Positions 43,063-51,565 of a stretch of 64,000 nucleotides of DNA are shown in pieces. Location: contig JAFRYE010000057.1 of the NCBI GenBank assembly GCA_017441265.1, positions 50,326 through 114,325 of the forward strand, written 5' to 3'. The stretch comes from Lachnospiraceae bacterium (GTDB taxonomy: Bacteria; Bacillota; Clostridia; Lachnospirales; Lachnospiraceae). The notes below the pieces were generated by a model. That model was given only the letters and a program-made list of their open reading frames with translations, ran no database searches and had not been told where the DNA came from. The translations under genes were made by a program, and so were the position numbers. The number at the start of each line of letters is the position of its first letter. The stretch's first letter is position 1.

Positions 43063-44853
43063 GTCAAGTGAGGTTGTCGGAAACGACCAGAGCGGAATCG
43101 CTGACGACGTTTCCGCTGTTTGCTTCAACACAATTTCAACCGTGTATTTTCCGTCAGAGAGCGAGTTGTTGCATATGCCGTCATATTGATCCGCAATTTT
43201 CTGCAGGATTAACGTTCCGAGACCATGGGAATCACGTTTTGCTCTGTTAGCGTGTTTTGCTGTGGAACTGTTTTCACACCGAACGACGAAATACGGATTA
43301 TTCAAAGATGCGCTTAATCGGAAAATGCGTTCGCCCTCGGTATAATCGGCTAAAGATTCCAGTGCGTTATCGAGAAGATTGGAAAACAGAGAGCACAGGT
43401 GAATCGGAGCAATACGAACGGCGTTAGAAAGGTGAACGGAAACAGTGCAAATATCGGTAAGCGGTCGGATAGCCCGGAGTTTTTCCGCTAAGATCACATT
43501 GATGATCGGATCGATGCAATAGAAATCCGAAGAAGTTTCTGACAATTGGGCTTCAAGGGTGTCCAGAGAAGTTTCAATGGATGGAAAACAACCGTTCCGA
43601 CGCAGATCTTCCAGATTCCGGAATTGATCTTCCAGAAGTTTCTGGAGTTCGGTGAAACGTGTTTGCGATGCCTGCAGAAGCGCATTGTTCTGACGTTCTT
43701 TCTGAAGCAGCATGGTCTGATTTCTGTAATCGGTCCATTCTGCTTTTTTGGAGAAATACAGTCGGAGAAGTATTCCCTGACTGATTATCTGGATTAACGA
43801 AACCAGAATGATCAGACATGAGCGAAGACAGATTTTTCCAATGTCGAGGCAGAATGCGATTGCGATTAACAGTGATGATGCGGAACACAGGACAACGGTG
43901 ATCAACACGGGCGTTAATGCCGGACTTTCCGATTGATTTTCCGTTTCATTTTGAGGAGAAGGCGGAAGGTTCGAATTGCTGAAAAATGTGCTTCGGTCAT
44001 AGGACAGGCCAACGTCGGTCAAGGAATCGGAAATGTCTGTGTTTTGCTTTTGATCGCGGAACACTTCACGAAGGATGATTAAGCGGTTTTTGTAATCGTG
44101 TCGCAGTAAAGCAAGTTGATCTTCCGCGTTGAGCAACTGCCTCGCAAAATCCTGTTCCTGTTTAAGGGCGGCATCGATGATGTCGCGATCTTTCAGCAAT
44201 TCCAAGCGACGATTATAACGTACGATCAGGAGAAATAACAGAGATTCAGCGAAAGGGAATAATACCAAACCGATTAGACTGATCGGATTGGACCACATGC
44301 CTGAATATTGTCCGCTCAGAAAAAACATGAGAATCATGGAGAGCGGAAACAACAAAAAAAGTAAAACCTCGTTCCAGGTCATCCTGCCGTTTTGAAATCG
44401 CCGTTGCCATATGATGGCGGTTAACAGGGCGAGGAACGGAACCATTATCGAACAGAGGGCGAGAGAAAAGAAATAGGAGGCCGAGTTAAGGCTTCCGATG
44501 ACGTAAGTATCATATATACGTATACCGAGCAAGATGGCAAAAAACTCAGCAAATGTCAGCATCAGTTGATACAACATCCAAAGGGAAAACTTAGTGCGCA
44601 GAAGGCCGGTACAGGAGACAGTAATCCAGGAGAATTGCAAAATGATCCCAATCCAGTTGGCTATTGCGTTCCCGCGATCTTCGAGAAGCAGTAACGGAAG
44701 AGATCGTAAAATGACTGAAGATATGAAGAACACAGAATGAACAATTATATGGATTCGGCCTCGAAAGCGTGGTTTCAGACAGTATGTAATAACAAAGCAG
44801 AAAGACATTGCTTCTAAAATCCGCATAAGCGGAAGCAGATAATAGCAATTCAT
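43048..44853 (-). CDS. AgrC-like GHKL sensor histidine kinase with a second membrane segment
   Basis: The 601-residue protein has six or so N-terminal helices (1-215), then a coiled segment and H-box LLRHDYKNRL (about residue 250). A second hydrophobic pair follows (about 310-365), then a second coiled segment (TRFTELQKLLEDQFRNLEDL) without histidine at the matching place. A GHKL ATPase ends it (NLLDNALESL, DSHGLGTLIL). An ordinary AgrC-type kinase would have H-box and ATPase adjacent, so this looks like a partial internal duplication. It is one base after the LytTR regulator. GC is low. Confidence 0.85.
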   Translation of the reverse strand: MNCYYLLPLMRILEAMSFCFVITYCLKPRFRGRIHIIVHSVFFISSVILRSLPLLLLEDRGNAIANWIGIILQFSWITVSCTGLLRTKFSLWMLYQLMLTFAEFFAILLGIRIYDTYVIGSLNSASYFFSLALCSIMVPFLALLTAIIWQRRFQNGRMTWNEVLLFLLFPLSMILMFFLSGQYSGMWSNPISLIGLVLFPFAESLLFLLIVRYNRRLELLKDRDIIDAALKQEQDFARQLLNAEDQLALLRHDYKNRLIILREVFRDQKQNTDISDSLTDVGLSYDRSTFFSNSNLPPSPQNETENQSESPALTPVLITVVLCSASSLLIAIAFCLDIGKICLRSCLIILVSLIQIISQGILLRLYFSKKAEWTDYRNQTMLLQKERQNNALLQASQTRFTELQKLLEDQFRNLEDLRRNGCFPSIETSLDTLEAQLSETSSDFYCIDPIINVILAEKLRAIRPLTDICTVSVHLSNAVRIAPIHLCSLFSNLLDNALESLADYTEGERIFRLSASLNNPYFVVRCENSSTAKHANRAKRDSHGLGTLILQKIADQYDGICNNSLSDGKYTVEIVLKQTAETSSAIPLWSFPTTSLDAKKL

Positions 44854-44854
44854 C

Positions 44855-45556
44855 CTATTCCTCCAAAACGGAATTTGATAGATGAGTCATAAAGCGGATT
44901 CGAGCTTCCGCTGAGTGTGATCTTGAAACCGGCAATTGCTTTCCGTTTCGCAGTATGAGTTTGGTTCGCGAAAATTCCCGGACATGTTGCAGGTTTACGG
45001 AGAAACTCTTGTGACAGCGAACGAACTGCTCCGGAAATGATATCGCAAGATGCTCCAGACTTTTCGGAGCGGTGTAATGCTTGCCGTTTGACAAATAAAA
45101 CACGGTGCGGTGCAGGCAGCCTTCTGCATATAGAATTTCAGACCAGCGAAGTAAAACATGCCGCCCGTTGGAAGTGATGGTATAACCGCTATGTTTTTTC
45201 TCGGATTCCCGCTCGACTTTGTTCATGACAGCGTCAAAGGAAGCGCGATCAACCGGTTTTTGCAGGCAGGCAAAAGGGTGTCCCCCTTCGGTGAAAATCC
45301 GTTCCACATATTCACTGGCATAGGCAGTCACGTAGACAACCAGAGAATCCGTCAGCAGCGAAGCGGTTTTCAAACCGCGGGGATTATGTCCCCAGTCGAT
45401 ATCCATAAAGACTACGTCGAATTGTTTTCCGTGAAGTAAAGCGTTGGAAAAAGAGTCCAAATCGTTATAGTACTCATTGGACTCAAAATGATCTTTAGTG
45501 AAAGAGATTAATTCGCGGACAGTGTTTTTGTTATCATCGCAGATGACGCAGCGCAT
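44855..45556 (-). CDS. LytTR-family response regulator
   Basis: The 233-residue regulator has a receiver domain (CDDN, phospho-acceptor in VVFMDIDWG near residue 52, KPVD) and a C-terminal LytTR DNA-binding domain (GYTITSNGRHVLLRWSEI, VRCHKSFSVNL). It pairs with the kinase immediately downstream. Such pairs control surface, bacteriocin or quorum functions. The nearest divergent gene is the InlB-repeat protein at 45925, a plausible target, but no direct evidence is visible. ATG 45556 follows GGGGGAAATC. Confidence 0.92.
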   Translation of the reverse strand: MRCVICDDNKNTVRELISFTKDHFESNEYYNDLDSFSNALLHGKQFDVVFMDIDWGHNPRGLKTASLLTDSLVVYVTAYASEYVERIFTEGGHPFACLQKPVDRASFDAVMNKVERESEKKHSGYTITSNGRHVLLRWSEILYAEGCLHRTVFYLSNGKHYTAPKSLEHLAISFPEQFVRCHKSFSVNLQHVREFSRTKLILRNGKQLPVSRSHSAEARIRFMTHLSNSVLEE

Positions 45557-45559
45557 GAT

Positions 45560-45924
45560 TTCCCCCGAGGAAAGAAATGTTATTGAAGTATTTTACATGA
45601 AGAAAAGAGCAAACGCAAGAAGAAAGAGTAAGATAATCGATTACGTATTTTGTGTTGCTATAAAATCGGAATAGGAAAGAATTGGACAGGCATATGAAAA
45701 GAAAAACACCTGCAAAATCTGTAATAATAGTGACCGTTTCTGTCGGTAAATTGCAACAGACATAATGAAATGTTATATTCTAATGGCAGTAGTATCAGAG
45801 CGGCTTCTTACTCCTTTTGCATGGTTCCTTGTGTCCGGGGAAAAACGAAAAGAAAGGATGTGCTTTGCCGACAACCGGGGCTTTTTACAGCCCCTGATTT
45901 TTACAATGAAAGGAGCAGTTCCTC
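45560..45924 (+). promoter_or_regulatory. Divergent intergenic region with promoter and attenuator-like hairpin
   Basis: A promoter TTGCAA (45751)-17-TATATT (45774) is followed by a leader of about 140 bases. It ends in GGGGCTTTTTACAGCCCC (45877-45894) and TGATTTTTAC, a terminator-like hairpin 20 bases before the start codon. I could not assign the leader to a riboswitch class. Confidence 0.6.
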
Positions 45925-48042
45925 ATGAAAAGAAAAGGCATGAACAGATGGGTAAAAGGTCTGGCGGTTTGTATGTTGGTAATTGCCGGACTGATCGGAC
46001 TGAAAGCGGCAAGTGTAGCGGCTGCGAATTCCGATGCGATTGTGCAGCAGATTCGAAACACATACGGCACAACGCTCTCCAAATCCGGAAGATCGAGTTT
46101 TAACGGCTATTGCGGATTGTATGTCAATCTTCAGTTGCAGGTTCTCGGCATCAATTCGTCCTATGTCGGCGGAAACGGAAACGATGAGTTTGACAACTAT
46201 AAGAACCTTAAGACTTCGTCCGGTGGATATGCAATTCACGCATATCCGGCTTCAAGCTATAATTTGCAGTCGGCGTTGAATGCGATCAGCGGTAACGGAA
46301 CGAAAGATGTATATAACATTCTGATCGGTTTTGAAAAAGGTTCCGGAGAAGACGGAGCATTGTATGGACACACATGCTTTATTCACGCCATTCTCGGTGG
46401 TACGGTTTATTATTCCGAAAGTTATAACGCTACAATCGGCGGAACGTATTACAAAGAAGGCACTCCGATTGCTTGTAGCATCGGTACCTTTTGTGGGTAC
46501 TATAATAGTTGGGCGACGCTGGATGGTGTAATCCATTTCGGCGGAAATGAGCCTGATCCGATTACTTGGGAAAAGATTACAGCCGGAGATTACTATATTG
46601 TCAACGTGGCGCTCGGGGATTCGAAGCAATTGGATGTACAGGACGGTGCGGACTATAATGGATGTAATGTCGGCATGTATACGAAAAATGATTCGGCGGC
46701 TCAAACATGGAATATCTCCGGAAATGATTCTGCCAGATATCTGATCAAACCGAAATGCGCAACCAGAGTGTTGAATCAACACGGCGATCTTGTAGTAAGC
46801 GGCCATAACGTCGATTTGTGGGTGAATACGAACGATGATTCTCAGAGATGGTGCTTCGAGAAGGTTTCGGGCGGATATATCATCCATTGTACTGGCAATA
46901 CCAGTTGCGTTCTTGATGTTGATGAAAACGGAAATGTTTGCGTTTGTACGTACAAGAAGGGTAACAAATCCCAGATTTGGAAACTCGTGCCCGGAACTCA
47001 TACGCATAAGTGGGACAACGGCGTTTCTCAGGGTGTTTCCATTGAGGGCAATCAGAAGATTGAAAAGATTAAGTATACCTGCCAGATCTGCGGCCAGACG
47101 AAGGTTGAAAGCAAAGTTGTCGCAACGATGGTTACTTTAAGCTTCAGCCTTAACGGCGGTACGGCAGATGCTCCCGATGCGATCAAGACGGAAAGCGGTA
47201 AGACGGTGACAATACCGAAGTCCTGCCCGCGCAGAACCGGATTCTATTTCCTCGGTTGGGCTGAAAACAGCAGTGCAACGGCAGCGACCCTGAAGGGCGG
47301 GGATTCGATTAATGTTTCTGCAAACAAAACGTTGTATGCGGTTTGGAAGAAGATTACTTATTCGGTAAAGTTTGATGCGAACGGCGGAGCCGGTATGATC
47401 CCGAAACCGGTAACGCTTTCCTATGGTACGACATTCTCCGTCTCTGCGGTATCGTTGGTGAGAGAAGGTTACTATTTTATGGGCTGGTCTACGTCGAAGA
47501 CAGCTACAACGGCGCAGTACACCTCAAAGAGTGTAATTACGCTGAAGAGCAATCTTGTCTTGTATGCGGTTTGGAAACCGAGAACGAACAAGATTACATT
47601 TGATGCGAACGGCGGCACTGGTATTGTTCCGGCAGTTATCAGCATCGTCACCGGAAAGACGGCGACAGTCGGCACGGCAAGTTTGGCTCGTGATCACTAC
47701 TACTTCATGGGCTGGTCGACGTCTAAAACAGCGACCGCAGGAACATACAAGAGCGGATCAAACATCTCGGTAACCAAAGACACCGTTCTGTACGCAGTAT
47801 GGAAGCCGATGATGTACAAAGTGACATATAACCTTAACGGCGGAAGCGGAACAACGCCTGTGACGCAGAGTGCGGCTTACGGAAAGTCGGTGGTGGTTCC
47901 GGCGGCAAGTGTAAGCAGAAGCGGTTACTATTTCCTGGGTTGGTCCACATCCAAGACCGCGACTAAGGCGACGTATAAGAGCAAGAGCGAAGTTAAGCTC
48001 ACCGGAAATATTACTTTGTACGCAGTTTGGAAGAAGAAATAA
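45925..48042 (+). CDS. Secreted NlpC/papain-like, ricin-type and InlB-repeat protein
   Basis: The 705-residue product has a signal peptide. Residues about 35-205 look like a papain/NlpC-type domain: a candidate nucleophile Cys63 in GYCGLYVN and a histidine in YGHTCFIH near 155. A ricin-type beta-trefoil follows (about 212-355; QTWNISG, QRWCFE, QIWKLVPG give the QxW pattern). Then comes a segment with HTHKWDNG, and four InlB-type repeats (401-705) ending in LYAVWKKK. Peptidoglycan or protein cleavage plus sugar binding is inferred from the domains. No anchor signal is seen. Confidence 0.82.
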   Translation: MKRKGMNRWVKGLAVCMLVIAGLIGLKAASVAAANSDAIVQQIRNTYGTTLSKSGRSSFNGYCGLYVNLQLQVLGINSSYVGGNGNDEFDNYKNLKTSSGGYAIHAYPASSYNLQSALNAISGNGTKDVYNILIGFEKGSGEDGALYGHTCFIHAILGGTVYYSESYNATIGGTYYKEGTPIACSIGTFCGYYNSWATLDGVIHFGGNEPDPITWEKITAGDYYIVNVALGDSKQLDVQDGADYNGCNVGMYTKNDSAAQTWNISGNDSARYLIKPKCATRVLNQHGDLVVSGHNVDLWVNTNDDSQRWCFEKVSGGYIIHCTGNTSCVLDVDENGNVCVCTYKKGNKSQIWKLVPGTHTHKWDNGVSQGVSIEGNQKIEKIKYTCQICGQTKVESKVVATMVTLSFSLNGGTADAPDAIKTESGKTVTIPKSCPRRTGFYFLGWAENSSATAATLKGGDSINVSANKTLYAVWKKITYSVKFDANGGAGMIPKPVTLSYGTTFSVSAVSLVREGYYFMGWSTSKTATTAQYTSKSVITLKSNLVLYAVWKPRTNKITFDANGGTGIVPAVISIVTGKTATVGTASLARDHYYFMGWSTSKTATAGTYKSGSNISVTKDTVLYAVWKPMMYKVTYNLNGGSGTTPVTQSAAYGKSVVVPAASVSRSGYYFLGWSTSKTATKATYKSKSEVKLTGNITLYAVWKKK

Positions 48043-48058
48043 AACTCTTAGATATCAA

Positions 48059-48098
48059 AATGCCGTGGAATCTTCGGATCCCACGGCATTTTCATTGT
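48059..48098. terminator. Bidirectional terminator after the 45925 gene
   Basis: AATGCCGTGG (48059) pairs with CCACGGCATT (48081) and is followed by TTCATTGTTT. It separates convergent genes. Confidence 0.8.
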
Positions 48099-48112
48099 TT
48101 GAATTAATCTGT

Positions 48113-48784
48113 TCAATCTTTCTTTTCGTCGGAAGCCCCGCCGAACGCCAGTCCGTAGTACAGCGCGGAGAGTGCGGATGCAAGCAGGACACCGCCGATG
48201 ATGTCCGTGAACCAGTGAACGCCGCAGACAAGGCGTCCGATGACGACGACGGCGGCCACGGCCAAGCAGGCGATCACAGCGGTTGTGCGAAGGGCGCCTG
48301 CTTTCATGCGGCGGCGGATCTGCATCACTGCGGTGACCATCACGAAGACGAGCATCAGCGTGTGGGAGGACGGGTAGGAAGCCTCCGGAGCGCCGGTGTG
48401 CCACGGATATTCGGGGCGGTAGTTCAGGATGACCTTCTCAAACAGGACATAGCCGGCGAGCATGACGGCATAGCCGCCGCCGAGCAGCAGGATGTCGCTG
48501 TCGACTTTGAGAAGGGATTTGCGGCCGATCAGCTGGGAAAGGCCGAGAAGTCCGAAGAAGGCCACGACACACCAGGTCAGATAGCCGAGGATCTCCGTTA
48601 TGTTGTAGACGGTGCGGTTCGGCGTGAAAAACTCGTTGACGGCGCGGTTGAGCTTGGCAAAGCCCAGACCGTCGGGGTTGTTCGCGGGAACCGGCTCGCG
48701 GCCGACGGTACATACCAGCACCGTGAAGACGGCGAACGCAACCAAAAGAACGATGCCGGGTAAAGCGGCACGAAGTTTTTTCAT
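48113..48784 (-). CDS. PAP2-superfamily membrane phosphatase
   Basis: The 223-residue protein has about five helices and the three PAP2 signature parts: KVILNYRP, YPSSHTL with the active histidine, and RLVCGVHWFTDIIGG with the second. It dephosphorylates a lipid-linked pyrophosphate or phosphatidate. It lies in a run of envelope genes, 38 bases after a small membrane protein and beyond it an LtaS-like transferase, so lipid-carrier or lipoteichoic-acid metabolism is likely. Confidence 0.9.
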   Translation of the reverse strand: MKKLRAALPGIVLLVAFAVFTVLVCTVGREPVPANNPDGLGFAKLNRAVNEFFTPNRTVYNITEILGYLTWCVVAFFGLLGLSQLIGRKSLLKVDSDILLLGGGYAVMLAGYVLFEKVILNYRPEYPWHTGAPEASYPSSHTLMLVFVMVTAVMQIRRRMKAGALRTTAVIACLAVAAVVVIGRLVCGVHWFTDIIGGVLLASALSALYYGLAFGGASDEKKD

Positions 48785-48822
48785 GGAAAATGACCTCCGA
48801 AGTCAGAGTATACGAAGCGGCA

Positions 48823-49251
48823 TCAGCTTTTTTCGGCGATCTTGTGGGTGAGCGCGCAGAGCGAGCTCACGATCATCACGGCGACGCCGTAGACAACCAC
48901 GATGAGGATTGCGGGGATCATCAGCTTATACTGCGGCTTGCCGAAGCCGAAATAGATGAACTGGAAGTATACAACCTCCGCGATAAAGCCCACAAGCACG
49001 AACAAAAGAAAGTTGAGCAGGATGAACGCCGCGTACGAACGGAACATGCGTGAGCGCAGGATGTAAACCGCGGTGTCGAGCAACAGCAGGATGCCGGGGA
49101 TCGTCAGCCACATGGTGTCGAGGCAGCGTTCGTCCGTGGGAACCGTGGTGTCGACGCCGGCCGAATGGATGCCGTAGACGATCAGCAGAATACCGAAAGC
49201 GGCGGAGATTACGCCGAAGGCAATATCGATGATACGCGAGGTTTTTTTCAT
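48823..49251 (-). CDS. Small four-helix membrane protein
   Basis: The 142-residue protein has four hydrophobic helices and a short external loop (AGVDTTVPTDERCLDT) near the N-terminus. I recognise no family. Being only 33 bases after the LtaS-like gene and 38 before the PAP2 gene, it is probably part of the same operon. The GGAAAATG motif (inverted) lies between it and the LtaS-like gene. Confidence 0.7.
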   Translation of the reverse strand: MKKTSRIIDIAFGVISAAFGILLIVYGIHSAGVDTTVPTDERCLDTMWLTIPGILLLLDTAVYILRSRMFRSYAAFILLNFLLFVLVGFIAEVVYFQFIYFGFGKPQYKLMIPAILIVVVYGVAVMIVSSLCALTHKIAEKS

Positions 49252-49284
49252 GGGATCAAAGCCTTTCTTTGGAAAATGATCGGA

Positions 49285-51378
49285 TCATCTCGTCTGTTCC
49301 TGCAGCGGCGGCGTGAACGTGACGGGGTTCGATGCCCGAAGCACGGTCGTGTCGTCGATCGGCATTGCGACGGAGATGACGGAGCCTTCCTGCAGCGTGA
49401 CGCCGGAGAGGAAGAGTTCCTTGTCCGAGACGTATATGGTTTCCTTATGGCGAACGCCGTCGATGTAGATCTCCGAGTACGGCGTAAAATGCTGTCCGTG
49501 AACCTGCAGGAAGTAATTTCTGTCCGCGGCGTTGTAGATCGCGTGGTACGTTCGCAGGTCGACGTTGTGGAAACCGAACGTAAGGTTGGTCTGATGATAC
49601 GGAGATTCACCGTGCCAGCAGAACTGCTCGCCGTAGAGCATGTCGTAGGACAGAAGCGTCAGCTCTTCGAGATATTTGTCGGTATTGTCGAGCGGCATGT
49701 ACTTCTGGTGCAGCTGCGTGATCAGGCCGGTGTGATATCCGAGACGGTTCATCAGGTAAGCGCTCAGCTGATAGGAATGCAGGTCGATGTGCTCGGGCTT
49801 CATCTCATAGTTCGTCCAGATGACGTACTCCGTCTCCATGATGTCTCCGGAGAGGAGGCTGTCGCGCGTAAAATTAAATCCGGGAAGATGATCGCCGTAC
49901 AGGACGAGGACCGTCTTCTCCTGAGAGTTTTCAAAATGCTCGATGAGACGGGCGATCAGCTGATCCATCTCATGCAGCTGGCTGATATAGTACTTCAGAC
50001 CGTTGATCGTGCTGTCATCGTAAGCATCCATGACGTCCGTGAGTTGGATCGTGTTGTCGAGAATGTCTTCGTCGGGGTATTTTCCGTGACCCTGTACGGA
50101 TACCGTGAACACCAGATCGCACCCGGGAGTCGACTGCAAAGCCGTCAGGATCTCGTCGTAGAGAACCGCGTCGCGGGCCCAGTTCAGTTCGTTCCGCTCG
50201 ACATTTTCCATCATCTCGATCGTGTCGTAATCATCGAATCCGAGGTTCGAATACACGATGTGGCGGCTGTAGAAGGTCGCGGTGTTGTTGTGGATCGCGT
50301 GCGCGCCGTAGCCGTACTCCTTGAGGTTGTAGGCGATGCTCTCGCAGGTCTTCTCGCGAAGGATTGTCTTGTACGGGTACTCGCCGGTGCCGAAATCGGC
50401 CATGTTCATTCCGGTCAGAACCTCAAACTCCGTGTTCGAAGTGCCGGCGCTGATGCTGGGCACGCGCAGAAAACCGGAGGTGTAATTCTTGAACAGATAG
50501 GTGAACGTCGGGATCGGGTCGACATCGAAATCCAGACCCTTGATGCGCTTCGGATCGAAGAAGGACTCCAGCTGGATGAAAATGATGTTCGGCTTCATGG
50601 AATCCGGCTGGCCGCTGGGCATCTTCGGGCCGGGCGTCACAGGCAGATTCGAGAGGACCTCGTTCATCGTGTCCGAATTGTAATTGTCCGGCTTTGTGAT
50701 GCCGTTGTCGATGATGCTGTAGACGAAGCAGTACGGAAGCCCGTAATCATGGTATGCGTCTGCGATGTTGGGGAACGTCTTGGCCATGACGCCGACTCGG
50801 CGGCTGCCGATGCACAAAAGAATGCAGCCGAAGATGATCGAGAGGCTCAGCGGGATCGCGTAGATGTGTTGAACCGGCTCCTTCCGCTTCGGCAGGCGCA
50901 AGAACGCCAGCACCAGCAAAAGAACGCCGAGCAAAATGAGAAGTCCGAGGCCGATCACCTGGATCCAGTTATAGTACTTGAACAGCACGTTCCAGGCGTC
51001 GTCCAGCATACGGAAATCGTGGGCGTTGAACGGCGTGACGCGGTTGTGCAGGACGATGAAATCGATGACGCCCACGGCCAGCCACAGGATGCAGGCCATA
51101 AAGTAGAAGAACGTGCGGTGGCGGAACATGATGGCCGGAGCCAGGAAAATGGCGATGATCATCATGTTGACCAGGAAGATCAGCGGATGGCAGAACAGGA
51201 ACACGAACGGTTGAACGAACGACGAGCGCGAAAAACCGTCCGTGACCAGCGTCATCAGAAATGATAATGTAAAAATCTGCACCAGGGAATACTGAAACGG
51301 TTTCTTCGAAAAGAAGCGTTTCACGGTATCCCAACCGCGTTTGCAGCGGCCGGTGACAGGCTGCATTGAAAACTTCAT
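49285..51378 (-). CDS. LtaS-like phosphoglycerol transferase (sulfatase superfamily)
   Basis: The 697-residue protein has about five membrane helices in the first 215 residues. An alkaline-phosphatase/sulfatase domain follows (about 250-560): IIFIQLESF, SAGTSNTEFEVLTGM with the nucleophile threonine, SVQGHGKYP, and YGDHLPGF. The C-terminal 130 residues (HVHGQHFTPYSEIYIDGV) look like an IPT/Ig-like domain not present in standard LtaS. The family transfers glycerol phosphate from phosphatidylglycerol to a surface polymer. It is followed by a small membrane gene and PAP2 on the same strand. Confidence 0.88.
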   Translation of the reverse strand: MKFSMQPVTGRCKRGWDTVKRFFSKKPFQYSLVQIFTLSFLMTLVTDGFSRSSFVQPFVFLFCHPLIFLVNMMIIAIFLAPAIMFRHRTFFYFMACILWLAVGVIDFIVLHNRVTPFNAHDFRMLDDAWNVLFKYYNWIQVIGLGLLILLGVLLLVLAFLRLPKRKEPVQHIYAIPLSLSIIFGCILLCIGSRRVGVMAKTFPNIADAYHDYGLPYCFVYSIIDNGITKPDNYNSDTMNEVLSNLPVTPGPKMPSGQPDSMKPNIIFIQLESFFDPKRIKGLDFDVDPIPTFTYLFKNYTSGFLRVPSISAGTSNTEFEVLTGMNMADFGTGEYPYKTILREKTCESIAYNLKEYGYGAHAIHNNTATFYSRHIVYSNLGFDDYDTIEMMENVERNELNWARDAVLYDEILTALQSTPGCDLVFTVSVQGHGKYPDEDILDNTIQLTDVMDAYDDSTINGLKYYISQLHEMDQLIARLIEHFENSQEKTVLVLYGDHLPGFNFTRDSLLSGDIMETEYVIWTNYEMKPEHIDLHSYQLSAYLMNRLGYHTGLITQLHQKYMPLDNTDKYLEELTLLSYDMLYGEQFCWHGESPYHQTNLTFGFHNVDLRTYHAIYNAADRNYFLQVHGQHFTPYSEIYIDGVRHKETIYVSDKELFLSGVTLQEGSVISVAMPIDDTTVLRASNPVTFTPPLQEQTR

Positions 51379-51447
51379 GATAAATTTCTCCCAAAGTATG
51401 CGCCCCGATGCGTGTTTCGGGGGGCGGCCGCCTCAGACGGCAAAAAA

Positions 51448-51534
51448 ATCACATTTTCCGCGCTATCATAGCACAAAACCATGGAAAATGCAATCCGAAG
51501 CCCGGAAAGTGTTTTGTGTCGCGGAAAATGTGAT
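51448..51534 (-). terminator. Long terminator-like inverted repeat holding three motif copies
   Basis: ATCACATTTTCCGCG (51448-51462) is a perfect inverted repeat of CGCGGAAAATGTGAT (51520-51534). An inner pair CACAAAAC (51472-51479)/GTTTTGTG (51511-51518) lies inside. On the - strand it ends in TTTTTTT, as expected of a terminator for the MATE gene. The loop carries the promoter of the LtaS-like gene and a third motif copy. Confidence 0.75.
51465..51493 (-). promoter_or_regulatory. Promoter of the LtaS-like gene
   Basis: On the - strand TTGCAT (51493-51488) and TATGAT (51470-51465) are 17 bases apart, inside the hairpin loop. Confidence 0.75.
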
Positions 51535-51565
51535 CTCAAAAAACGATGGTATTCCGACGCCCCGG

